Shown here piece after piece: positions 1-5,111 of a DNA stretch of 9,439 nt. This stretch comes from Armatimonadetes bacterium RBG_19FT_COMBO_69_19 (GTDB lineage: Bacteria > Sysuimicrobiota > Sysuimicrobiia > Sysuimicrobiales > Kaftiobacteriaceae), in the NCBI GenBank assembly GCA_001768125.1, contig MENB01000092.1:772-10210 (forward strand), written 5' to 3'. The notes beneath the pieces are model-generated. The model was not told the origin of the DNA, did no database searches, and worked only from the letters and a program-made list of their open reading frames with translations. Position 1 is the first letter of the stretch, and every line of letters starts with the position of its first letter. A program made the position numbers and the translations under genes.

Positions 1-2
1 CA

Positions 3-464
3 ACGCCATCGGCGCCCGCTCCCGCGGCCCAGCCCGTGCCCGCGCCCGTTCCCGCGGCCGTGCCGCCTGTTGCCCCTCGATCGACGGTGCCTTCAGGTCC
101 GGTCGGGCGGGCGGATCCGTTTGTCCCGGTCGTGAGGGATCCTGGGGTGCCGGTCGGGCCGCCGCCCCCTGGAGCGCCGCTGCCACCGCCGCCCTTCCCG
201 ACGCCGGGCGGGCCGCCGCTGCCACCGCCGCCCCTGCCCGGTGGGGGAGTGCCCCCGCTGCAGGCCGGTGATGGCGTGGCGGTCACAGGCATCGTCGGCA
301 ATTCGCATGCGGTGGCCATCGTGGTCGTCGGTGGAAGGACCGAGATCGTCGGGACCGGCGATGAACTCGGTGATCTGCGAGTGGTGCGCGTGGACTCGAC
401 CCGCAGGATGGTGACGTTCCTCCGGGCGGGCAGGCGCTTCGACGTCCGGATGGGAGGTGAGTAG
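3..464 (+). CDS. PilP-like type IV pilus assembly protein, 3' part only
   Basis: The reading frame is open from the first bases of the window, so the true start lies upstream; 153 codons are visible. The first half is a Pro/Ala-rich, low-complexity linker with three tetraproline runs and a GRADPF stretch resembling the RDPF motif that often precedes the folded domain of PilP. The last ~70 residues (about 258-461) alternate hydrophobic and glycine-rich segments with a 'V-G-T-G-D-E-L-G' turn, as in the small beta-domain shared by PilP and GspC. In those families this domain sits in the periplasm and links the inner-membrane PilM/N/O platform to the secretin. The stop codon directly abuts the start of the secretin gene, which matches the usual pilP-pilQ order. 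Assignment rests on the motif, domain shape and neighbour; overall similarity was not measured, and another GspC-like protein is possible. Confidence 0.62.
   Translation, partial: TPSAPAPAAQPVPAPVPAAVPPVAPRSTVPSGPVGRADPFVPVVRDPGVPVGPPPPGAPLPPPPFPTPGGPPLPPPPLPGGGVPPLQAGDGVAVTGIVGNSHAVAIVVVGGRTEIVGTGDELGDLRVVRVDSTRRMVTFLRAGRRFDVRMGGE
175..233 (+). repeat. Short direct repeat coding Pro-Leu-Pro4
   Basis: A perfect 20-nt direct repeat occupies 175-194 and 214-233, with a 39-nt (13-codon) period. It encodes two copies of Pro-Leu-Pro-Pro-Pro-Pro inside the linker of the PilP-like protein. A third tetraproline (Gly-Pro4-Gly) lies just upstream at about 160-171. The in-frame period suggests expansion by slippage or duplication of a polyproline-II spacer. 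It is not a mobile or regulatory repeat. Confidence 0.75.
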
Positions 465-2213
465 GTGAACAGGCAGATGCCGCATCGCTGGACTTATCGC
501 CAACGCATCCTTCCCAGCATCGTACTCGTTGCGCTGCTGGCGCTTCCGTCGCTCGGCACCGGTCCCGCACTCGCCGCGCCGAAACGACTCACCCAGGTGA
601 CGGTGAAAGACTTCGGCACCCGCCTGGTGGTCGGGATCGTCTCGACCGGGCAGGTGCTCTTTCACGTGACCGAGATCGCCTCGCCCGCGCCCCCGCGCGT
701 GGCAATCGATCTCCTCGATACCGTAGTTGATGAGAAGATCCGCGCTACCACGGAAGTCCGCCGGGGGAACGTGCTCCGCGTCCGCGTGGGGCAGTTCCAG
801 GATTCCCCGGCGATCGCCCGAGTCGTCATCGATCTCGTCCGGCCCGTGGCGGTGGACATCGGGCGCAGCGCGCCCAACACCCTCACGGTGAGCGTGCCGC
901 AGGTGCCCGTGACCGAGGGTCAGGCGCGCACCGCCGCGTCGGCTCCGGTCCCGGTCAAGCCGCCGGTTCAGGCCAAGGCGCCCGTCGCCCCGACGGCCGG
1001 TGAGATCATCCCCGCGGTTTCTGCCGCGCCCGGCACCGGCGTCGTCAAGGTCGCGCAGCCCACCGAGCGCGTGCCGGGCGGCGCCATCCGCCTGCTCGAG
1101 TTCCGGGGCGTGGCCCTCGCCGACGTGCTGAGCGCGCTGGCCCGCCTGTGCGGTTTCAACATCGTCACGGACGCGTCGGTGACGGGGACCGTCACCCTGC
1201 GTCTCGTGGACGTGACCTGTGAGGATGCGCTGCGCTTCATCCTCGAGGCCAACAACCTGGCCTTCCGCCGGCTCGGCCGTAACCTCATCATCGGGTCCGC
1301 CGAGCGGCTCGCCCCGCCCCCGGAGGCGCCCGAGACCATCGCCTACCGGCTGGCGTTCGGCGACGTGAACCAGATCCGCGCCGCGGTCGCGGCGGCGGTG
1401 CCCGGGGTACGGGTGGCCGTGGATCCGCGGACCAACTCACTCCTCATCACCGGTACCGCTGCCCAGCACCAGGACGTCGTGCGCGTGCTGGGCACCCTTG
1501 ACGTCAGGATCGCCCAGGTCGTGGTCCAGCTGCACGCCATCGAGGTGAGCTCCAGCTCCCTGAAGGACTTGGGTCTGCTGTCGCCCGACGCGCCGACCGA
1601 CCCGGCCGCGGGCTCGCCGGCGCAAGGCTCGATCGGGAACTTCATCCTGGACAGCATCAACCGGCGGATCAGCTTCACCCTGCTGTCCTCCGACCTGTTC
1701 TTCATCCGGCTGCGGGCCCTGGTCACGGAGGGTCGCGCCCACATCCTGAGCGCGCCGCGGATCGCCACCCTCGACGGCAACAAGGCGTCGATCCTGCTCG
1801 GCGACCGCGTGCCGATCTTTACGGTCACGACCCAGGGCGGCGTCACGACCACGACGGTCACGTTCGTCGAAGTCGGAGTGAAGATGGATGTCACGCCGCG
1901 GGTCAACACCGAGGGCCTGATCACGCTGGCGATCAGCCCTGAGGTGAGCTCCGTGGCGGCGATCGTCACGGGACCCGGCGGGCAGCAGGCGCCGCGCCTG
2001 GCGACGCGCTCGGCCAGCACGCTGTTGAGCGTGAAGGACGGCCAGACCATCGTGCTCGGCGGCCTGATCAGCCGTGAGGACCGCGAGTCGGTGGTGAAGA
2101 TCCCGCTGCTTGGGGACATCCCGATCATCGGGGAGCTCTTCCGCTTCCGCAACACCGACCGGCGCGAGAGCGAAGTCATCTTCCTCATCACGCCGCAGAT
2201 CACGAAGGACTGA
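465..2213 (+). CDS. pilQ: Type IV pilus secretin PilQ
   Basis: This 582-aa protein would form the outer-membrane gated channel through which the type IV pilus (or a competence pilus) passes. Residues 1-38 form a signal peptide with a basic start, a hydrophobic core at about 15-30 and an ALA-A cleavage region. Residues ~41-145 form an AMIN domain, a peptidoglycan-binding module typical of PilQ. A Pro/Ala linker (~148-205) follows. Then come an STN domain (~208-275), a secretin N1-type domain (~290-355, containing 'DPRTNSLLITG') and the C-terminal secretin beta-barrel domain (~405-580). That domain carries the hallmarks 'LGDRVPIF' near 444, 'VGVKMDVTPRV' and 'IPLLGDIPIIGELFR' near 548. The GTG start is chosen because GGAGGTGA lies at 453-460, 4 nt upstream; the in-frame ATG at 477 is too far from it. 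The gene abuts the PilP-like gene. Family is certain; the PilQ rather than GspD assignment rests on the AMIN domain and context. Confidence 0.93.
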   Translation: MNRQMPHRWTYRQRILPSIVLVALLALPSLGTGPALAAPKRLTQVTVKDFGTRLVVGIVSTGQVLFHVTEIASPAPPRVAIDLLDTVVDEKIRATTEVRRGNVLRVRVGQFQDSPAIARVVIDLVRPVAVDIGRSAPNTLTVSVPQVPVTEGQARTAASAPVPVKPPVQAKAPVAPTAGEIIPAVSAAPGTGVVKVAQPTERVPGGAIRLLEFRGVALADVLSALARLCGFNIVTDASVTGTVTLRLVDVTCEDALRFILEANNLAFRRLGRNLIIGSAERLAPPPEAPETIAYRLAFGDVNQIRAAVAAAVPGVRVAVDPRTNSLLITGTAAQHQDVVRVLGTLDVRIAQVVVQLHAIEVSSSSLKDLGLLSPDAPTDPAAGSPAQGSIGNFILDSINRRISFTLLSSDLFFIRLRALVTEGRAHILSAPRIATLDGNKASILLGDRVPIFTVTTQGGVTTTTVTFVEVGVKMDVTPRVNTEGLITLAISPEVSSVAAIVTGPGGQQAPRLATRSASTLLSVKDGQTIVLGGLISREDRESVVKIPLLGDIPIIGELFRFRNTDRRESEVIFLITPQITKD

Positions 2214-2224
2214 CGGAGGACACG

Positions 2225-2638
2225 ATGACGCGTGCGGTGCTCCTCGCGCTGACCATCGCCGTGCTGGCCGCGCCGGCCGCCGCGCAGGCGCTCCCGGCCT
2301 TCGACCAGACGCGCTTTTACGACCAGCCGGCGTTTGACCGGGCGATCGCCCCGTACACGCAGGCGATCGCCCGTAACGCCAACGACGCCCGGGCTCACTA
2401 CTGGCTGGGCATGGCCTACCTGCACATGCTGCGGCTGTACCGCTTCGGTCTCGCGCCGTTCGCCGCGAGCTTCGCGCCGCGTGCCGTCGCCTCGCTGGAG
2501 CAGTCCCTGCGCCTGCAGGCGGCCCCCGAGGTCATGCTGGCCCTGCTCGACGCTTATGTGCTGGTCGGTGCGTGGGACAAACACAACGCGCTGTTGGAGC
2601 GCGTGAGCGCGCTGGCCAGGCCGCTTCCTATCCGCTAA
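2225..2638 (+). CDS. Small exported TPR-like protein after pilQ
   Basis: This 137-aa protein has a signal peptide: 'MTRAVLLALTIAVLAAP' then Ala-rich residues, with probable cleavage after residue 20-22 (AQA). There is no cysteine at the cleavage site, so it is not an obvious lipoprotein. The mature part is all-helical in character. One clear TPR-like unit lies at about 38-68, with 'A-I-A-P-Y-T-Q-A-I-A' followed by 'A-R-A-H-Y-W-L-G-M-A-Y'. A weaker helical pair follows at about 83-125. It starts 11 nt after the pilQ stop with GGAGGA at 2215-2220, so it is in the pilus operon. TPR proteins such as PilF/PilW act as pilotins for secretins. A similar periplasmic accessory role for PilQ is plausible here but is inferred from position only. 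I do not recognise a named family. Confidence 0.75.
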   Translation: MTRAVLLALTIAVLAAPAAAQALPAFDQTRFYDQPAFDRAIAPYTQAIARNANDARAHYWLGMAYLHMLRLYRFGLAPFAASFAPRAVASLEQSLRLQAAPEVMLALLDAYVLVGAWDKHNALLERVSALARPLPIR

Positions 2639-2642
2639 GACC

Positions 2643-2658
2643 GTCCGGCGTTCCGGAC
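2643..2658 (+). repeat. Small hairpin downstream of pilus operon
   Basis: GTCCGG (2643-2648) and CCGGAC (2653-2658) can form a 6-bp stem with a CGTT loop. It lies directly between the TPR-gene stop codon and the larger inverted repeat at 2665-2698. It may assist termination or protect the mRNA 3' end, but could be incidental in DNA this GC-rich. Confidence 0.4.
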
Positions 2659-2664
2659 CGATGT

Positions 2665-2704
2665 CAACCGCGGTCGGAGGTTCCTCCGACCGCGGTTGTC
2701 TTTG
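2665..2704 (+). terminator. Probable intrinsic terminator of the pilus operon
   Basis: CAACCGCGGTCGGAGG (2665-2680) is perfectly complementary to CCTCCGACCGCGGTTG (2683-2698). This makes a 16-bp stem, or more realistically a 15-bp stem with a GTTC tetraloop. The tail TCTTTG is only weakly T-rich, so termination may be imperfect or act partly as an mRNA 3'-end barrier. Its position, 27 nt after the last pilus-operon stop and before an independent minor pilin gene, supports a terminator. The perfect dyad would also be consistent with a protein-binding site. Confidence 0.75.
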
Positions 2705-2773
2705 CCTCAGATAGGGCATAGCAAACCGTCCGCCCGCCGTGGTGTGATGCAGGGCAGCGAGGGGGTCTGCCCG

Positions 2774-3256
2774 ATGCATCACCGTGCCTGTGGCGCCACG
2801 CTGACCGAGCTCGTCGTGGTCCTGGCCATCGCCGGCTTCGTGAGCGTGCTGGTCGTGCGCACCGAACCGCTCGGGGGCCGCCTGGCCCTGCGCGCCGCGG
2901 CCGCGGGCGTCGTGAGCGAGCTGCGCACGGCGCAGGCCAGGTCGCTGGCTGAGCGGAATCCCGACCGCGCCTACGGCGTCGAGTTCGCCCCCGGGGGCGA
3001 CCGATATACCCTGTTCACGCGGACGGGGAGGGTGCGTACGACCATCCGGACCCACCGGCTCCCGGGCCAGGTCCGCGTCACGTACGCGCGATTCGGCGGC
3101 AGCAATACCGGCTCCGTGATGTTTAGCGGTGTGAGCCTGTTCGGTGCGCCGTCCGGCGGGGGAACGGTGACGCTGGCCAGCGGGCGCGCCCGCCTGTGCA
3201 TCCGGTTGTTGCCGGCTACGGGCCGGGTGCGCGTGGCGCGCGCGAACTGCCCCTAG
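2774..3256 (+). CDS. GspH/FimT-type minor pseudopilin
   Basis: This is a 160-aa prepilin-like protein. The N-terminus 'MHHRACG' followed by 'ATLTELVVVLAIAGF' is a class III prepilin leader. The prepilin peptidase would cut after Gly7, leaving Glu at mature position +5 and a hydrophobic helix of about 20 residues. Mature residue +1 is Ala instead of the commoner Phe or Met. The rest matches the GspH/FimT fold: 'LRTAQARSLAERNPDRAYGVEF' style helix-strand, and a late 'GTVTL...GRVRV' beta region. Two cysteines near the C-terminus (LCIRL and ANCP) could form a disulfide. ATG 2774 is chosen because it gives a normal 7-residue leader and has GAGGGGG 8 nt upstream. Longer in-frame starts would begin inside the terminator stem or give an abnormally long leader. 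Such proteins prime pilus or type II pseudopilus assembly. It stands alone after a terminator, next to pilQ. Confidence 0.85.
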   Translation: MHHRACGATLTELVVVLAIAGFVSVLVVRTEPLGGRLALRAAAAGVVSELRTAQARSLAERNPDRAYGVEFAPGGDRYTLFTRTGRVRTTIRTHRLPGQVRVTYARFGGSNTGSVMFSGVSLFGAPSGGGTVTLASGRARLCIRLLPATGRVRVARANCP

Positions 3257-3318
3257 AGGAGTACCAGCATCGCTGCGCCAAAAAGGTGGAGGCTCACCGA
3301 CCTGCAGAGGAGTGATCA

Positions 3319-4380
3319 ATGGGACGCGTCGACCGCCTCCGCACCGTCATAGTTCAGCAGCACGTCGAGGCGATGCTCATCGGAAAAGCGGAGAACCGGC
3401 GCCACCTCACGGGCTTCACGGGATCCGCCGGTTTCGTCCTGATTACGGCGTCCGAGGCCCTCCTGCTCGTCGACTTCCGCTACGTCGAGCAGGCGGCCGC
3501 CCAGGCGCCCGGCTTCGAGGTGGTGAAGGCGGACCGGCAGTTCATCGACGCGCTCGCCGAGCTCGTTCCCGCCCGAGCCCTCTCGCGGATCGGGTTCGAG
3601 GCGGACGGCCTCACCTACAAACAATACGACGAGTTCTCGAAGCGGCTCGCCCCCGCGACGCTGCTGCCGGTGGACGGCGTCGACCGGTTGCGCTGGGTGA
3701 AGGACGGGGAGGAGATTGCCCGCATCAGCAAGGCGGTGGAGATCGCCGATGCGGCGTTTGCGCATATCCGGTCGTTCCTGCGCCCGGGCGCGGTGGAGCG
3801 CGACATCGCCACCGAGATGGAGTTCTTCATGCGGCGGCACGGTGCCGAGAAGGAAGCCTTCGAGACGATCGTCGCCAGCGGCCCGCGCTCCGCGCTGCCC
3901 CACGGGCGCGCCGCCGATCGCGTGCTGGCCAACGGCGACTTCGTCACGTTGGATTTCGGTGCGACCTTCCAGGGCTACGTCTCCGACTGCACCCGGACCG
4001 TCGTGCTCAGCGAGGCGTCCCGGAAGCACCAGGACATCTACGGCATCGTGCTCGCGGCGCAGCAGGCGGCGCTTCAGGGAATCAAGCCCGGGATGAGCGG
4101 CAAGGACGCGGACGCCCTGGCGCGTACGATCATCGCGCAGGCGGGCCACGGGGACGCCTTCGGCCACAGCCTGGGGCACGGCGTGGGGCTGGCCGTCCAC
4201 GAAGGCCCCTCCTTGTCCCCGCGCGAGGAAGCGATCCTCGCGCCCGGACATGTGGTCACGGTCGAGCCGGGGATCTACCTGCCGGGATGGGGCGGGGTGC
4301 GCATCGAGGACCTCGTGGTCGTCACGGAGAACGGCTGCCGTTCCCTGACCCGGGCGCCGAAGGAGCTGCTCATCCTGTAG
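3319..4380 (+). CDS. pepQ: M24 family Xaa-Pro peptidase (PepQ/PepP-like)
   Basis: This 353-aa cytosolic metallopeptidase would cleave X-Pro bonds (aminopeptidase P or prolidase type). Residues ~1-125 form the creatinase-type N-terminal domain, including 'NRRHLTGFTGSAG' and 'LLLVDFRYVEQA'. Residues ~130-350 form the pita-bread catalytic domain. All five metal ligands are visible: Asp212 (LDFGA), Asp223 (SDCTRT), His287 (LGHGVGL), Glu316 (VEPGIY) and Glu330 (RIEDLVVV). The length matches the ~350-aa bacterial subgroup. The ATG at 3319 has GAGGAG at 3307-3312, 6 nt upstream. It precedes efp, as in many Firmicutes. The preceding 62-nt gap holds no convincing promoter or terminator. Exact substrate class (dipeptides or longer peptides) cannot be read from the sequence, so the symbol is approximate. 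Confidence 0.93.
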   Translation: MGRVDRLRTVIVQQHVEAMLIGKAENRRHLTGFTGSAGFVLITASEALLLVDFRYVEQAAAQAPGFEVVKADRQFIDALAELVPARALSRIGFEADGLTYKQYDEFSKRLAPATLLPVDGVDRLRWVKDGEEIARISKAVEIADAAFAHIRSFLRPGAVERDIATEMEFFMRRHGAEKEAFETIVASGPRSALPHGRAADRVLANGDFVTLDFGATFQGYVSDCTRTVVLSEASRKHQDIYGIVLAAQQAALQGIKPGMSGKDADALARTIIAQAGHGDAFGHSLGHGVGLAVHEGPSLSPREEAILAPGHVVTVEPGIYLPGWGGVRIEDLVVVTENGCRSLTRAPKELLIL

Positions 4381-4383
4381 TCC

Positions 4384-4413
4384 TTGAATCCGGCTCCCCC
4401 CGGCTGGTAGAAT
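4384..4413 (+). promoter_or_regulatory. Putative efp promoter giving a leaderless mRNA
   Basis: TTGAAT (4384-4389) and TAGAAT (4408-4413) are separated by 18 nt and match a housekeeping sigma-70-type promoter (4/6 and 5/6). Transcription would start near 4420-4423, at or within a few nucleotides of the efp ATG at 4423. No Shine-Dalgarno-like sequence precedes the ATG, which agrees with a leaderless message. It lies in the 42-nt gap after the peptidase gene. Confidence 0.6.
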
Positions 4414-4422
4414 GCTTGCGCC

Positions 4423-4983
4423 ATGATTTCCACCAATGACTTCCGGCCGGGTGTCGTCGTCGAGCTGGACGGCGAGCTGTACGCCGTCGTGCAGTCGGCG
4501 CACGTGAAGCGCGGGCGGGGCAGCGCCTACGTCCGCGCCAAGGTCCGCAACCTGAAGACGGGCGCGATCACGGAGCGCACGTTCAACACCGGCGTGCGCG
4601 TCCCGCTCATCTACCTCGACCGCAAGCCCATGCAGTACCTCTATGCGCAGGGCGACGAGTACGTCGTCATGGACCACGAGACCTACGAACAGCTGCCGCT
4701 GCGCGCCGAGCTGCTGGGCGACGCGGTGCACTACCTCAAGGAGAACACCGACGTCGTCGTCGTCTTCTACGACGGACGGCCGATCGCCTTGGAGCTGCCG
4801 AATGCCGTGGAGCTGGAAGTCGTGGACACCGCGCCCGGCTTCAAGGGCGATACCGCGGCGGGCAGCTCGAAGCCCGCGCGCCTGGAAACCGGCCTCAGTG
4901 TGCAGGTCCCGTTCTTTGTCAACGTCGGCGATCGCGTCCGCGTGGACACGCGCAGCGGGGAGTACCTCGAGCGCGTGAAATAG
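4423..4983 (+). CDS. efp: Translation elongation factor P
   Basis: This 186-aa EF-P rescues ribosomes stalled at consecutive prolines by binding next to the P-site tRNA. The three domains are an N-terminal KOW-like barrel (~1-64), an OB domain (~65-127) and a C-terminal OB domain (~128-185). Hallmarks are 'MISTNDFRPG', 'ERTFNTGVRV', 'LQYLYxxGDEYVVMD'-type text at ~69-82, and the C-terminal signature 'GDRVRVDTRSGEYLERV'. The tip loop reads K29-R30-G31-R32-G33, so the functional tip residue is Arg32 rather than the lysine that is beta-lysylated or 5-aminopentanolated in other groups. No EarP, EpmA/B or YmfI gene is in the window. The ATG at 4423 gives the canonical N-terminus. No ribosome binding site is seen; a promoter ends 9 nt upstream. 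Confidence 0.97.
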   Translation: MISTNDFRPGVVVELDGELYAVVQSAHVKRGRGSAYVRAKVRNLKTGAITERTFNTGVRVPLIYLDRKPMQYLYAQGDEYVVMDHETYEQLPLRAELLGDAVHYLKENTDVVVVFYDGRPIALELPNAVELEVVDTAPGFKGDTAAGSSKPARLETGLSVQVPFFVNVGDRVRVDTRSGEYLERVK

Positions 4984-5003
4984 CCGGGCGACTCTGCTAT
5001 AAT
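4975..5003 (+). promoter_or_regulatory. Extended -10 promoter upstream of nusB
   Basis: TGCTATAAT (4995-5003) is a perfect extended -10 element. A GTGAAA at 4975-4980 (4/6 match to TTGACA) lies 17 nt upstream and overlaps the efp stop region. The predicted transcription start is near 5010. In sequence this GC-rich, a perfect TATAAT in the right place is unlikely to be accidental. It would drive nusB and probably the acylphosphatase-ispA-tlyA-nadK-pyrG genes beyond. Confidence 0.72.
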
Positions 5004-5009
5004 TGCGAC

Positions 5010-5110
5010 GTGCTGGACCACCCACGGTCTGTCCGCCGCACTCCTGGCCGGATCGACGCCCCGGCCGGGAGGGCGAGCCACCAGACCACCGCAGGGTGGT
5101 TTTTTCTTTG
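5010..5110 (+). promoter_or_regulatory. Structured nusB leader, candidate attenuator
   Basis: This ~100-nt stretch lies between the predicted transcription start and the nusB ATG. Three stems can be drawn: a weak one at 5015-5019/5026-5030, a strong 11-bp one at 5041-5051/5061-5071 (one G-U pair, 9-nt loop), and a terminator stem at 5085-5090/5095-5100 followed by a T tract. ACCACCC at 5017-5023 is perfectly complementary to GGGTGGT at 5094-5100, which contains the terminator's 3' arm, so an alternative antiterminator pairing is available. Because the terminator ends ~5 nt before nusB, transcription of nusB must read through it. I do not recognise a known riboswitch or ribosomal-protein leader here. 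The regulatory role is inferred. Confidence 0.55.
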
Positions 5111-5111
5111 A
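5010..5111 (+). CDS. Possible 33-codon leader peptide before nusB
   Basis: An open frame starts with GTG exactly at the predicted transcription start (6 nt after the TATAAT) and runs 33 codons. It encodes a basic peptide beginning M-L-D-H-P-R-S-V-R-R and ending G-W-F-F-L. Its TGA (5109-5111) overlaps the nusB ATG (5111-5113) as TGATG, allowing translational coupling; nusB itself has no good Shine-Dalgarno. It would be read as a leaderless message, as efp seems to be. Ribosomes on it would pass over the terminator hairpin. The C-terminal Phe-Phe-Leu codons derive from the T tract and are low-GC codons unlike the surrounding genes. Open frames of this length are common by chance in GC-rich DNA, so this is a candidate only. 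Confidence 0.35.
   Translation: MLDHPRSVRRTPGRIDAPAGRASHQTTAGWFFL
5085..5108 (+). terminator. Intrinsic terminator immediately before nusB
   Basis: ACCACC (5085-5090), loop GCAG and GGTGGT (5095-5100) form a 6-bp stem followed directly by TTTTTCTTT. This is a classic factor-independent terminator, and the T tract stands out strongly in this GC-rich region. It ends only a few nt before the nusB start codon, so it can either end efp transcripts with partial readthrough or act as a conditional attenuator. Confidence 0.75.

Noticed and set aside
2696..2724. Possible promoter TTGTCT...TAGCAA before the minor pilin
   Set aside because: The -10 matches only 3 of 6 consensus bases and the -35 overlaps the terminator. 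Too weak to annotate, although the gene needs some promoter or readthrough.
2696..2773. Upstream start for the minor pilin (TTG 2696 or ATG 2747)
   Set aside because: TTG 2696 lies inside the terminator stem. Both give abnormally long prepilin leaders, whereas ATG 2774 has a good ribosome binding site and a 7-residue leader.
3257..3318. 62-nt gap before the peptidase gene with two copies of AGAGGAGT (3255-3262, 3306-3313)
   Set aside because: The second copy is the peptidase ribosome binding site. The first has no usable start codon after it, so no small gene can be supported.
1343..3319. A 658-codon minus-strand open frame opposite pilQ and the pilin gene
   Set aside because: It is an antisense shadow of clearly recognised genes. 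In GC-rich DNA the codon bias of the true strand leaves the reverse frames open. Its translation is Arg/Gln/His-rich low complexity with no motif.
3312..4439. A 375-codon plus-strand frame overlapping the whole peptidase gene
   Set aside because: It is an alternative frame of the M24 peptidase, dominated by Arg/Gly/Pro. All five metal ligands are in the other frame.
3316..5025. A 569-codon minus-strand open frame opposite the peptidase and efp
   Set aside because: Same reason: both plus-strand genes have complete catalytic or family motifs. The reverse translation is His/Arg/Asp-rich with no recognisable domain.
5003..5110. In-frame upstream extension of nusB
   Set aside because: The extra residues do not resemble NusB and the frame crosses the leader hairpins. 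The canonical MSRRRTRE N-terminus begins at 5111.
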